Of a DNA stretch of 64,000 nucleotides, positions 9,435 to 17,515 are shown one piece after another. Within the stretch, counting starts at the first letter, position 1. The number at the start of each line of letters is the position of its first letter. This DNA is from Streptomyces capitiformicae. Lineage in GTDB: Bacteria > Actinomycetota > Actinomycetes > Streptomycetales > Streptomycetaceae. The notes below the pieces were generated by a model. That model did not search any database and was not told the DNA's origin. It worked only from the letters and a program-made list of their open reading frames with translations. The stretch spans positions 3,161,767 to 3,225,766 of the forward strand of contig NZ_CP022161.1 in assembly GCF_002214185.1 (NCBI RefSeq), written 5' to 3'. The position numbers and the translations under genes are program-made.

Positions 9435-10334
9435 TCAGGCGGAGGGGGATGAGGGGGACGAGTGGAACGGCAACCCGGCGTCGGCCACCAGCTCCAGATC
9501 TTCGGTGTCCTCGGCGGGCAGCAGGGTCGCCGTGCCGTCGGTCACCGGGACGATGCCCAGTTCCAGCAGCTCGGCCATGGCCGCACTGCCCGCCATGTCC
9601 CGCACCTGGAGCTGATAACGGGCGGTCGTCCGGTACGTGCCCCCGTTGTCGTCGCCCGTGCGCTGCAGGAACCCCGAGTCGGTGAGGAAGCCCACCGCCT
9701 TGCCGACGATGCCGGTGGTCGACCCCGCGAGCCGACGCGCGTCCTTGGTGGCGCCGGTGGAACTGCGTCGCGCCCAGATCCGCCAGGCCGCCTCCAGCCC
9801 CGGTGCGTCGCTGGCCGGGTCGGTGTTCTCCCCCTGTTCCTCGGCCCGTTCCTCCAGCCGCCGGCAGGCCTGCCGTACGAAGGCGTCGACCCCGTTGACC
9901 GACACCCGCCCTATGTACCCGTCGTCCGCGAGGTCCTCGGGCCGCGGAAAAGCCATGGCGGCAACCGCGAGATGAGCGAGCCCATGCAGAAACCGGTCCA
10001 CCGAGTCCGCCGAGGTCCGCCGTGCGTAGTCCCCCATCCGCACGGCGAACACGGAGTCCTCGGCGGCGGTCACAGCCATGCCCGCCCGTGGCGACACCTC
10101 CAGCACGACCAGCCCGAGCCCGGTGGCCACGGCATCGGCGAGCCGGGCGAAAGCGGGGTCCTCGCGGTAGCGGCGCAGCAATTCGCCGTATTCCTGGTCA
10201 CGGGCAGGCTGAAGCTTGGGCTGAAGCCCAAAGGCGACGAGCCGAGCGGCATCGGCGGCGTCGGCGGGAGTGAGGGCAGCAGCCACGGGAGCAACTGCGG
10301 CTTCCGGCTCACTCCACTCGACGTGCTCGCTCAC
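9435..10334 (-). CDS. MukE/JetB-like winged-helix subunit of condensin-like complex
   Basis: A 299-residue soluble protein with no recognised catalytic motif. Start GTG at 10334 is chosen because AAGGAG sits 8 nt upstream; upstream in-frame codons run through a repeat element and are not translated. The N-terminal half (AARLVAFGLQPKLQ, then EYGELLRRYREDPAF) and the C-terminal part (KAVGFLTDSGFLQRT, YRTTARYQLQVRDMA) look like two winged-helix units, as in MukE and MksE. It lies between the kleisin-like and SMC-like genes in the order F-E-B, which is the arrangement of MukFEB and MksFEB operons. Function is therefore inferred from operon position, size and helix pattern rather than from a diagnostic motif. 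Confidence 0.62.
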   Translation of the reverse strand: MSEHVEWSEPEAAVAPVAAALTPADAADAARLVAFGLQPKLQPARDQEYGELLRRYREDPAFARLADAVATGLGLVVLEVSPRAGMAVTAAEDSVFAVRMGDYARRTSADSVDRFLHGLAHLAVAAMAFPRPEDLADDGYIGRVSVNGVDAFVRQACRRLEERAEEQGENTDPASDAPGLEAAWRIWARRSSTGATKDARRLAGSTTGIVGKAVGFLTDSGFLQRTGDDNGGTYRTTARYQLQVRDMAGSAAMAELLELGIVPVTDGTATLLPAEDTEDLELVADAGLPFHSSPSSPSA

Positions 10335-10377
10335 GGCAGAAACTCCTTGATGTGAAAACAGGGGGTACGGGCAGCAA

Positions 10378-10455
10378 GGCCAGGGGCGCGGGGCTGTGAC
10401 ATCTGCGGCTCCGCCGCGTGGGCGCGACCAGCCACTGACGGCTCGCAGCCAACAA
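10378..10455 (-). repeat. Dispersed palindromic intergenic repeat, copy B
   Basis: Same repeat as at 4640-4723 but in opposite orientation: GGGCGCGGGGCTGTGACATC, then the GCGGCtccGCCGC hairpin, then GCGCGACCAGCCAC. It fills most of the 145-bp gap inside the condensin-like operon, so it may lower expression of the two downstream genes relative to the kleisin-like one. Confidence 0.75.
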
Positions 10456-10479
10456 CGATCCCGCAGCTCAACGGTGCTC

Positions 10480-12006
10480 TCATGCCGCCTCCGTACGGTC
10501 CGCCGCCATCCCCACCGCATCCAGGAGAGCCGTCCCCACGATCAAATCGGCCCCACCGAACTCCGGATCGTCCAGCTCCGTCCCGTCATCCACAGCGAAG
10601 AGCAACTTCTCCTCCCCCTGCCGATAAGCCGTACCAACCGGCGGACTGGCCGCATGCACAGCCAAGAGGGCAACCAGATAAGGCAGTTCGGGATCGGACC
10701 GCCGCGCCTCCGCCAACAACCCCGACAACCGCCGAGGCGCATCCGCAGGCAGATCCAGCAGCTCCTTGGCCACAGCGAGCTGCTCCTCACTGAACCGGCT
10801 GTCATCCGGCGTGGCGATCAGATCCGGCTCCGGCATCTCCGCCCCGAGATGCTCCCGCTCCACCGGCGGCGTGAACAGCAACTCGACAAGGTCCCCGACC
10901 CGCACGGACCCCGGCGTACGCAACCCGGTCCCGCGAGAGAAGAACGCGTCGGTCACCCGCCGAGCCTGCTCCACCGGCAACGGCAGCAGCGGCGCGATCA
11001 GATGCCCGTAGAGATCTATCCCCGACGTCGTCATCGGCGTGGCGAAGGCCTGCCGATCCTGCTCGGCGCGGAACAGCGGCCCCGCCTCCAGCAGCCGCGA
11101 CTGCAACTGCGTGTGGCGCCGGATGCAGTCCTTGACGATGTCCACCAGCTCGGCGGCGCGCCGCTTCTGCTCCGGGTCCTCGGACTCGTCCCGGGCCCTA
11201 CGAATATTCGTGAGGATCGCGTTCTCGTGGCGATACCGGTCGGCGACATGGTCGAGTGCCTCGGCGATCATGTCGGGCACGGCCTGGAGCCAGTCCACCG
11301 CGCGGACATTGCGCCGGGTGGCGTCCAGCGCCTTGCGCAGCGTCTCCGAGTACTGCACGGTCCGGTATCGCGCCTGCTCGGCGGCGAGCTGGGCGTCGGC
11401 GAGCCGACCCCGGCTGATCAGCACCTCCAGCTTGACCTCGGCGGCGATCTGGGCGCTGGTGACATCGGTGTCGAGGGCGCCCACGAGGACGTTGACGGCC
11501 TCGTCGGTCGTACGGAGGTAGACGCCGCCCCCGTATCCGGGGACCTCTTCGATCAGCTTGAAGTCGTAGTCGCGGCGCACATAGGTGCCGTCCGGCGCGA
11601 ACGTCCCGTACACGGCCCGGAAGCCGCGGTCGACGCTGCCGACGTTGATCAGGTTCTCCAGGACCCAGCGGGCCACCCGCTCGTGCTCCTCGAGGGGCCG
11701 CCGCGGGGCCTGGGCGGCGATGCGCGGGATGAGCCGGGCGACGATCTGGTCGTGGTCGGCGCCCGTGTCGAAGTCCATGTTCAGTGTGACCAGGTCGATG
11801 GCGGCGAGGGCGACCTCGGCCATCCCGTACACCGAGTACTCACCCGCGAGGTTCGCCTTGCGGGCGTCCAGGTCGTGCAGCGGCGCGGTGCAGGCGAGCG
11901 CGCGCAGCCGCCGCGCCAGTCCCTCGTCGGCGGCCGGGCCCAACGCGGGGCGCGGCCCCGCGCTGAACTGGGGCGGAACACTGTCCGTCGATTCGGGTGA
12001 AGTCAC
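10480..12006 (-). CDS. MukF/kleisin-like subunit of condensin-like complex
   Basis: A 508-residue acidic soluble protein that opens the operon. The N-terminal part (LARRLRALACTAPLHDLDARKANLAGEYS is the region at about 25-55) and a YDFKLIEEV segment near 165 look like winged-helix modules. A long helical middle (EVKLEVLISRGRLADAQLAAEQARYRT region, about 200-330) resembles the coiled coil of MukF and JetA, and a further globular domain ends the protein. GTG at 12006 is preferred to an in-frame TTG at 12036: neither has a ribosome site, but a TAATCT -10 box ends 7 nt before the GTG, as expected for a leaderless message. Role as the kleisin bridging the SMC heads is inferred from operon order and helix layout. 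Confidence 0.62.
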   Translation of the reverse strand: MTSPESTDSVPPQFSAGPRPALGPAADEGLARRLRALACTAPLHDLDARKANLAGEYSVYGMAEVALAAIDLVTLNMDFDTGADHDQIVARLIPRIAAQAPRRPLEEHERVARWVLENLINVGSVDRGFRAVYGTFAPDGTYVRRDYDFKLIEEVPGYGGGVYLRTTDEAVNVLVGALDTDVTSAQIAAEVKLEVLISRGRLADAQLAAEQARYRTVQYSETLRKALDATRRNVRAVDWLQAVPDMIAEALDHVADRYRHENAILTNIRRARDESEDPEQKRRAAELVDIVKDCIRRHTQLQSRLLEAGPLFRAEQDRQAFATPMTTSGIDLYGHLIAPLLPLPVEQARRVTDAFFSRGTGLRTPGSVRVGDLVELLFTPPVEREHLGAEMPEPDLIATPDDSRFSEEQLAVAKELLDLPADAPRRLSGLLAEARRSDPELPYLVALLAVHAASPPVGTAYRQGEEKLLFAVDDGTELDDPEFGGADLIVGTALLDAVGMAADRTEAA

Positions 12007-12013
12007 GGTGCAC

Positions 12014-12044
12014 AGATTAGGTGCTGGGTCTGACAACGACCCAA
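12014..12044 (-). promoter_or_regulatory. Candidate leaderless promoter of the condensin-like operon
   Basis: On the minus strand a TAATCT -10 hexamer (12019-12014) lies 7 nt before the GTG of the kleisin-like gene. A weak -35 candidate TTGGGT (12044-12039) is 19 bp upstream. This fits a housekeeping promoter giving a leaderless transcript, independent of the GntR gene upstream. Confidence 0.4.
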
Positions 12045-12093
12045 ATCGTGCCGCCGCGCCAGGCGGGGACCGCGCGAGGCCAGGGCCTCCGTC

Positions 12094-12789
12094 TCAGGGG
12101 ACGTCGGCGACCCGGCGCCCGTACACCTCCACCAACCCCTTCAGCGAGTCGTCGAGATAGGCCGCCAGCATCTCCTCGGCCTCGTCGCGCTCACCCTTCT
12201 GCAGCCTCTGGAGGATCAGTAGATTTCGCGCCAGATACGGCTCGTACAGTTTGCGCGGATTGTCCACCACATGGAACGCCAGCCGGAGTTCGGCGAAGAC
12301 GCTGCGCATCAGTTCGTCGGTACGGGCGCTGCCGGCCAGGGCGACGAGTTCGCGGTGGAAGTGGATGTTGGCGGTGGAGACGCCTTTCCAGTCATTCTCG
12401 TGCGCCGCCCGCTGCCCCTCCTGGACGGCTTCGGCGAGCCCGTCGAGACCGTACGGCGGCGATCCGAGCCCACGCACGACGGCGCACTCGACGAGGCGGC
12501 GGGTGCGGTAGATGTCCTCGACGTCCTCGACGGTGAGCACGCGTACGAAGACCCCGCGGTTGAGCTCGTGCACGAGCAGGCGTTCGTGGGTGAGCAGGCG
12601 GAACGCCTCGCGGAGGGTGTTGCGGGAGACACCGAGGGCGCCACCGATGCTGTCCTCGGACAGCCGTGTGCCGGGCGGGAAGAAGCCCTCGGCGATCCGG
12701 CTCCGGAGGATGTCCGAAACCCGCTCGGCGGTGCTGGTGCGCCCGAGGAGGGCTCGATCGTCGGCAAGATCCGTCAATTCGGCGGCCAT
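12094..12789 (-). CDS. GntR/FCD-family transcriptional repressor of the pxp operon
   Basis: A 231-residue FadR-type regulator. The winged helix is at about residues 18-85 (RTSTAERVSDILRSRI, then LSEDSIGGALGVSRNTLREA with the recognition helix). The C-terminal FCD ligand domain spans about 95-215, with His residues in NIHFHREL that usually help bind a metal and carboxylate ligand. It is divergent from the MFS/DUF1445/pxpABC operon, and a 17-bp palindrome lies in that operon's promoter. It therefore most likely represses the operon until 5-oxoproline or a related acid binds. The ligand is inferred. No good ribosome site precedes the ATG. Confidence 0.88.
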   Translation of the reverse strand: MAAELTDLADDRALLGRTSTAERVSDILRSRIAEGFFPPGTRLSEDSIGGALGVSRNTLREAFRLLTHERLLVHELNRGVFVRVLTVEDVEDIYRTRRLVECAVVRGLGSPPYGLDGLAEAVQEGQRAAHENDWKGVSTANIHFHRELVALAGSARTDELMRSVFAELRLAFHVVDNPRKLYEPYLARNLLILQRLQKGERDEAEEMLAAYLDDSLKGLVEVYGRRVADVP

Positions 12790-12833
12790 GCCCGGAATTC
12801 AACCGCAGACACAAGAACGAAACAACATGGGTA

Positions 12834-12863
12834 TTGAGGGATCGTTCAACAATCCTCTACCTT
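12834..12863 (+). promoter_or_regulatory. pxp operon promoter with GntR-type operator in the spacer
   Basis: A -35 TTGAGG (12834-12839) and -10 TACCTT (12858-12863) are 18 bp apart. The spacer region carries the imperfect palindrome GGATCGTTCAACAATCC (12839-12855; 8-bp arms with one mismatch around a central C). A FadR-type dimer bound there would block RNA polymerase, so this is the expected site of the divergent GntR protein. Confidence 0.6.
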
Positions 12864-12924
12864 GCTGGACAGCACGGCACGGCTCAGTCCTCAAGCACCC
12901 TCCGTCCCTCACTGCGAGGTGCCC

Positions 12925-14244
12925 ATGAGCACGACCCCTCCCTCCCCCGCCACGACGACCACAGCCCTGCCCAAGTCGGGCGAACAGGCCCCGGACGGCG
13001 GCGCGTTCGGCTGGCTGCGCGCACTCGGGCCGCAGGGCCGCCGCGCGTTCGGCGGCGCGTTCGGCGGCTATGCCCTCGACTCGTACGACTACTTCACGCT
13101 GCCGTTGAGCATGGTCGCGCTGGCGGCCTACTTCGGCCTGGACAGCGGCCAGACGGGCCTGTTCACCACGGTCACGCTGGTCGTCTCGGCGATCGGTGGC
13201 GCCGCCGCGGGGGTGCTCGCGGACCGGATCGGGCGGGTGAAGGCGCTGATGATCACCGTGGCCACGTACGCGGTCTTCACGGTGGCCTGCGGCTTCGCGC
13301 CCAACTACGAGACGCTGCTGGTGTTCCGGGCCCTTCAGGGTCTGGGCTTCGGCGGTGAGTGGGCGGTCGGCGCGATCCTGGTCGCCGAGTACGCGAGCGC
13401 CAAACACCGGGGGCGCACGCTCGGCGCGATCCAGAGTTCCTGGGCCGTCGGCTGGGCGCTGGCCGCGATCGTCTACACCGTCGTGTTCTCCCTCGCCGAC
13501 GAGGACCTCGCCTGGCGCATCATGTTCTGGACCGGCGCCCTGCCCGCGCTGCTCGTCGTCTGGGTGCGCCGTCAGGTCAAGGACGCCCCGGAGGCGGCCG
13601 CCGCCCGCGAGAAGAGCACCGAGAAGGGCTCTTTCGCCGCGATCTTCCGGCCCGCCACGGCCACCGCTCCCGGTCTGCTGCGCACGACCGTGTTCGCCGT
13701 GCTGCTCTCCACCGGCGTCCAGGGCGGCTACTACACGCTGGCGACCTGGGTGCCGACGTACCTGAAGACCGAGCGCGACCTGTCCGTCGTCGGCACCGGC
13801 GGCTACCTCACGTTCCTGATCTCCGGTGCCTTCATCGGCTACCTCACCGGCGGTTATCTCACCGACCGGCTGGGCCGCAGGCGCAACATCTGGCTCTTCG
13901 CGATGCTCTCGGCGATCTGCATCCTGGCGTACGCGAACATCCCCAGCGGCGCCAACACCCTTCTCCTGGTGCTCGGTTTCCCGCTCGGGTTCTGTATGTC
14001 GGCGATCTTCAGTGGCTTCGGCTCGTTCCTGAGCGAGCTGTATCCGTCGGCCGTACGCGGCACCGGGCAGGGCTTCACATACAACACCGGGCGCGCGGTG
14101 GGCGCCGTCTTCCCGACGACGGTCGGTTTCCTCGCGGACAGCTGGGGCGTGGGCGGCGCGCTGGTCTTCGGCGCGATCGGTTACGGCCTCGCGGCGGTGG
14201 CGCTGCTCGGTCTTCCGGAGACGCGCGGAAAGGAGCTCGTGTGA
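12925..14244 (+). CDS. MFS transporter, acid:H+ symporter type
   Basis: A 439-residue twelve-helix major facilitator. The ATG at 12925 has GAGGTG just upstream; a start at 12862 lacks a site and would lie on the -10 box. Motifs include the loop 2-3 signature [13 protein letters not shown] (about residues 99-111) and its repeat [13 protein letters not shown] in the second half, plus [12 protein letters not shown] after helix 4, all typical of the sugar/aromatic-acid proton symporter branch. It is the first gene of the operon, and the DUF1445 gene overlaps its stop. The likely cargo is 5-oxoproline or a related carboxylate; this rests on context only. Confidence 0.88.
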   Translation: MSTTPPSPATTTTALPKSGEQAPDGGAFGWLRALGPQGRRAFGGAFGGYALDSYDYFTLPLSMVALAAYFGLDSGQTGLFTTVTLVVSAIGGAAAGVLADRIGRVKALMITVATYAVFTVACGFAPNYETLLVFRALQGLGFGGEWAVGAILVAEYASAKHRGRTLGAIQSSWAVGWALAAIVYTVVFSLADEDLAWRIMFWTGALPALLVVWVRRQVKDAPEAAAAREKSTEKGSFAAIFRPATATAPGLLRTTVFAVLLSTGVQGGYYTLATWVPTYLKTERDLSVVGTGGYLTFLISGAFIGYLTGGYLTDRLGRRRNIWLFAMLSAICILAYANIPSGANTLLLVLGFPLGFCMSAIFSGFGSFLSELYPSAVRGTGQGFTYNTGRAVGAVFPTTVGFLADSWGVGGALVFGAIGYGLAAVALLGLPETRGKELV

Positions 14245-15095
14245 ACCACGTGACCACCACCCAGGACCGTCCCTCTGCCCTCGTCCATGACCGTCCCTTG
14301 ACCCTCGTCGACCCGCACGCGCACGCGTGGACCCCCGACAAGGCTCGCGCCCGGTTCCGCTCGGGGGTGTCGGGTCCCACCGCCGGGGTCGCAGCCGGCC
14401 GCACCCAGGCGAACCTGATCTCGGTACCGGCCGACTGGGCCTACGACATGCTGCTGTTCTGCCAGCGCAACCCGAAGCCGTGCCCGGTGCTCGACGTCAC
14501 GGACGCCGGTTCGTGGACGACTCCGCTGGCGGAGGGCGCGGACCTGCGCACCGATCTGCCGCGCTACCGCGTCTGGGAGCACGGCGAGTTGGTGGCCGAG
14601 CCCACCGACGTGGTCGATGTCTGGCGGGACGACCTGGTGTCGTTCCTGATCGGCTGCAGCTTCACCTTCGAGTGGGCGCTCAGCGAGGCGGGTGTCCCGA
14701 TGCGCCACATCGAGCAGGGCCGCAATGTCCCCATGTACGTCACCGGCCGCCAGTGCCGCCCCGCAGGGCGGTTGCGCGGCCCCATGGTGGTGTCGATGCG
14801 CCCGGTGCCGCCCGCGCATCTGGCCGCCGCGATCCGGGAGAGCAGCCTGCTCCCCGCCGTGCACGGCGGCCCGGTGCACTGCGGCGAGGCGGCGGGCCTC
14901 GGCATCGCGGACATGTCCCGCCCGGACTTCGGCGACCCGGTGGAGGCCGAGCCGGACGACATCCCGGTGTTCTGGGCCTGCGGGGTCACCCCACAGGCCG
15001 CGGTGATGGCCTCGCGCCCGCCGTTCGCGATCACCCACGCACCGGGCCAGATGTTCGTGACCGACGCCCGTGACGAGCAGTACCGCGTGGCCTGA
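14241..15095 (+). CDS. DUF1445 putative hydro-lyase (D-glutamate-cyclase-related)
   Basis: A 284-residue member of the DUF1445 family, which is annotated as putative hydro-lyase and is related to the N-terminal half of mitochondrial D-glutamate cyclase. The GTG at 14241 overlaps the MFS stop by 4 nt and has AGGAG at 14231-14235. Conserved stretches include [20 protein letters not shown] near residue 70, [13 protein letters not shown] near 140 and the C-terminal [14 protein letters not shown]. Catalysis has not been read from any motif. It sits between the carrier and 5-oxoprolinase genes, so its substrate is probably in glutamate/5-oxoproline metabolism, perhaps the D-isomer. Confidence 0.88.
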   Translation: MNHVTTTQDRPSALVHDRPLTLVDPHAHAWTPDKARARFRSGVSGPTAGVAAGRTQANLISVPADWAYDMLLFCQRNPKPCPVLDVTDAGSWTTPLAEGADLRTDLPRYRVWEHGELVAEPTDVVDVWRDDLVSFLIGCSFTFEWALSEAGVPMRHIEQGRNVPMYVTGRQCRPAGRLRGPMVVSMRPVPPAHLAAAIRESSLLPAVHGGPVHCGEAAGLGIADMSRPDFGDPVEAEPDDIPVFWACGVTPQAAVMASRPPFAITHAPGQMFVTDARDEQYRVA

Positions 15096-15137
15096 CCGGC
15101 GGAAAGCCCGCCGGGGATGACCAGCAGAATGGGAACC

Positions 15138-15896
15138 ATGATCTCCATCGATCTCAACGCCGACCTCGGCGAGGGCTTCGGCCGCTGGCAGCTGACCGAC
15201 GACGAGCAACTGCTGTCCGTCGTCACCAGCGCCAACGTGGCCTGCGGCTTCCACGCCGGGGACGCGGCCACCATGCGGAAGGTGTGCGAGTTGGCGGCCG
15301 AGCGCGGCGTACGGGTCGGTGCCCAGGTGTCGTACCGCGATCTGGCGGGGTTCGGGCGGCGCGCGATGGACGTGCCTCCCGACGAACTGACGGCCGAGGT
15401 GGCGTACCAGATCGGCGCCCTGGAGGTCTTCGCGCGCGCGGCGGGCACGCGCGTGTCGTACGTGAAGCCGCACGGTGCGCTCTACAACCGTGTCGTGCAC
15501 GACGAGGAGCAGGCGGCGGCGGTGGTCGACGGAGTGGTCCTCGCCGACGCCACGCTGCCCGTTCTCGGCCTGCCCGGCTCTCGCTTTCTCAAGGTGGCCG
15601 AGCGGGCCGGGCTGCCTGCCGTCACGGAGGCGTTCGCGGACCGCGCGTACACGGACCAGGGCACCCTGGTTCCGCGCGGTCAGGGCGGTGCCGTGATCAC
15701 CGACGCCGACGCGGTGGTCGAGCGGTCCGTCGACCTGGCCCGCACCGGCACGGTCGTCTCCCACTCCGGGGAGCGCATCCCCGTCCGCGCGCGCTCCCTG
15801 TGCCTGCACGGCGACACACCGGGCGCGGTGGAGCTGGCCCGTCGGGTGCGGGCCGAGCTGGCGGCCTCGGGCGTACCCGTGGAGGCGTTCGCATGA
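15138..15896 (+). CDS. pxpA: 5-oxoprolinase subunit PxpA (LamB/YcsF family)
   Basis: Subunit A of the prokaryotic ATP-dependent 5-oxoprolinase, which opens 5-oxo-L-proline to glutamate with PxpB and PxpC. The 252-residue length and the start ISIDLNADLGEGFGRW are typical, with NVACGFHAGD near residue 40 and SYVKPHGALYN near 105. I place the start at the ATG at 15138 because the family begins here; ATGs at 15117 and 15129 are in frame and cannot be excluded, since the ribosome site is weak. Its stop overlaps the pxpB start by 4 nt. Confidence 0.93.
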   Translation: MISIDLNADLGEGFGRWQLTDDEQLLSVVTSANVACGFHAGDAATMRKVCELAAERGVRVGAQVSYRDLAGFGRRAMDVPPDELTAEVAYQIGALEVFARAAGTRVSYVKPHGALYNRVVHDEEQAAAVVDGVVLADATLPVLGLPGSRFLKVAERAGLPAVTEAFADRAYTDQGTLVPRGQGGAVITDADAVVERSVDLARTGTVVSHSGERIPVRARSLCLHGDTPGAVELARRVRAELAASGVPVEAFA

Positions 15897-16504
15897 GGGC
15901 GCTGCCGGTCGGGGACCGCGCGCTGCTGATCGAGGTGGCCACGGGCGAGGAGGCCGAGGCCCTGCACGCCGAGCTCCTGCGCCGCCGCGCGACGGGTGAG
16001 CTCTCGGTGGCCGAGATGGTCCCCGCGGCCCGTACGGTCCTTCTGGACGGCCTCGACGCCCCGTCCCGCCTCGCCGAGCGCCTCGCCTCCTGGGAGATAC
16101 CGCCCGTCCCCCGGCGCGCGGAGGACGTCGTGGAGATCCCCGTACGGTACGACGGTCCCGATCTGCCGGACGTCGCCGCCCACTGGGGTGTCGACGAGGC
16201 CGAAGTGGCCCGGATCCACGCGGCGGCCGAGTTCCGGGTCGCCTTCTGCGGTTTCGCACCGGGCTTCGGCTATCTCACCGGGCTGCCCCGCGAGGTGCCG
16301 CGCCGGGCCACGCCGCGCACGGCCGTCCCGGCGGGTTCCGTCGCCCTGGCCGGCCCGTACACCGGTGTCTACCCGCGCTCCTCCCCGGGCGGCTGGCAGC
16401 TGATCGGTACGACGGACACGGTCCTGTGGGACCACGCGCGCGTGCCGGCCGCCCTGTTGGCGCCGGGCACCCGCGTCCGCTTCACACCGGTGGCGGCGGC
16501 GTGA
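15893..16504 (+). CDS. pxpB: 5-oxoprolinase subunit PxpB (KipI family)
   Basis: Subunit B of 5-oxoprolinase, homologous to the Bacillus kinase inhibitor KipI. It is 203 residues long and carries the diagnostic FCGFAPGFGYLTGLP segment (about 117-131), PRRATPRTAVPAGSVALAG and YPRSSPGGWQLIG. ATGA overlaps join it to pxpA (15893) and GTGA joins it to pxpC (16501), so the three are translationally coupled. Allophanate-hydrolase subunit 1 is the alternative name for this family, but with PxpA and PxpC present the oxoprolinase role is much the better fit. Confidence 0.93.
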   Translation: MRALPVGDRALLIEVATGEEAEALHAELLRRRATGELSVAEMVPAARTVLLDGLDAPSRLAERLASWEIPPVPRRAEDVVEIPVRYDGPDLPDVAAHWGVDEAEVARIHAAAEFRVAFCGFAPGFGYLTGLPREVPRRATPRTAVPAGSVALAGPYTGVYPRSSPGGWQLIGTTDTVLWDHARVPAALLAPGTRVRFTPVAAA

Positions 16505-17373
16505 CCGACCGCGCCCTCGCCGTCGTCCGCGCCGGCGCGCTCACCACCGTCCAGGACCAGGGGCGGCCCGGCCATGCCCACCTCGGAGTGCCGCGTTCGG
16601 GCGCCCTCGACGCGCCCGCGGCCACCCTGGTGAACCGCCTGGTGGGCAACCCCACGGAGGCGGCCGTCCTGGAGACCACCCTCAACGGCTGTTCCGTACG
16701 CCCCCGCTCGACGGTCACCATGGCCGTCGCGGGCGCCCCCTGCCCCGTCACCGTGGACGGCCGCCCGGCGCCCTGGGGAGCCCCCGTACGGGTCCCCGGC
16801 GGCGCCCTGCTCGACATCGGGGCCGCGCGCTCCGGCGTAAGGAGCTATCTCGCCGTCTCCGGCGGTGTGGCCGTCGAGCCGGTGCTGGGCAGCCGCTCGA
16901 CCGACCTGCTGTCGGGCCTCGGTCCCCCACCACTGACGGACGGCACCGTGCTCCCCCTGGGACGGCCCAGCGGGGCGCACGCGCGCGTGGACGTCGTTCC
17001 GCATCCGGCGCCGCCCTCGGAACTCGTCCTGCGCGTCACGCTGGGCCCCCGCGAGGACTGGTTCACGGACGCGGCCCTGGGCATCCTCACCACGCGCCCC
17101 TACGCCGTCTCGTCCGCGAGCAACCGCATCGGCCTGCGTACGGAGGGACCCGCCCTGGAGCGTTCCCGGGCGGGTGAACTCCCCAGTGAGGGAATGGTGC
17201 TGGGCGCCGTCCAGGTGCCGCCGGACGGCCGCCCGGTCGTCTTCCTCGCCGACCACCCGACCACCGGCGGCTACCCGGTGATCGCGGTCGTCCACCCGGC
17301 GGACCTGCCCGGCGCGGCCCAGGCCACCCCGGGCACACCGGTGCGGTTCGTCGCCGTACGGCACCGCCGCTGA
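16501..17373 (+). CDS. pxpC: 5-oxoprolinase subunit PxpC (KipA family)
   Basis: Subunit C of 5-oxoprolinase, a biotin-dependent carboxylase-like domain protein (290 residues). Seen are the N-terminal VQDQGRPGHAHLGVPRSGALD (split over about 16-36), NPTEAAVLE, the central YLAVSGG and the C-terminal FLADHPTTGGYPVIAVV. The GTG start overlaps the pxpB stop. The last codons H-R-R-stop lie inside the first unit of a tandem repeat that runs on past the gene, so the natural C-terminus may have been altered by the repeat. Confidence 0.93.
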   Translation: MTDRALAVVRAGALTTVQDQGRPGHAHLGVPRSGALDAPAATLVNRLVGNPTEAAVLETTLNGCSVRPRSTVTMAVAGAPCPVTVDGRPAPWGAPVRVPGGALLDIGAARSGVRSYLAVSGGVAVEPVLGSRSTDLLSGLGPPPLTDGTVLPLGRPSGAHARVDVVPHPAPPSELVLRVTLGPREDWFTDAALGILTTRPYAVSSASNRIGLRTEGPALERSRAGELPSEGMVLGAVQVPPDGRPVVFLADHPTTGGYPVIAVVHPADLPGAAQATPGTPVRFVAVRHRR

Positions 17374-17506
17374 GCATCGTTCCGGCACCGCCGCTGAGCA
17401 TCGTTCCGGCACCGCCGCTGAGCATCGTTCCGGCACCGCCGCTGAGCATCGTTCCGGGGACCGCCGCTGAGCATCGTTCCGGGGACCGCCGCCGAGCTTC
17501 GTTCCG
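17361..17506 (+). repeat. Tandem 24/25-bp repeat overlapping the pxpC stop codon
   Basis: Four identical 24-bp units start at 17361, 17385, 17409 and 17433, followed by two diverged 25-bp units at 17457 and 17482. The core of each unit is GCCGCTGAGCATCGTTCCG. The first unit supplies the last codons and the TGA of pxpC. The array fills the gap to the convergent SGNH hydrolase stop at 17516. There are no spacers, so it is not a CRISPR; it looks like a slippage-prone minisatellite. Confidence 0.9.
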
Positions 17507-17515
17507 GGGCCCGCC

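Noticed and set aside
4745..12006. Complete Wadjet anti-plasmid system
   Set aside because: No gene for a JetD-like topoisomerase/nuclease subunit is found on either side, so the full defence system cannot be claimed from this window.
12862..14244. Earlier start of the pxp-operon MFS gene at 12862
   Set aside because: It would overlap the -10 box and has no ribosome site; the ATG at 12925 has GAGGTG and the usual N-terminus.
17361..17506. CRISPR array
   Set aside because: Units are contiguous with no unique spacers, there are only six, and no cas gene is nearby.
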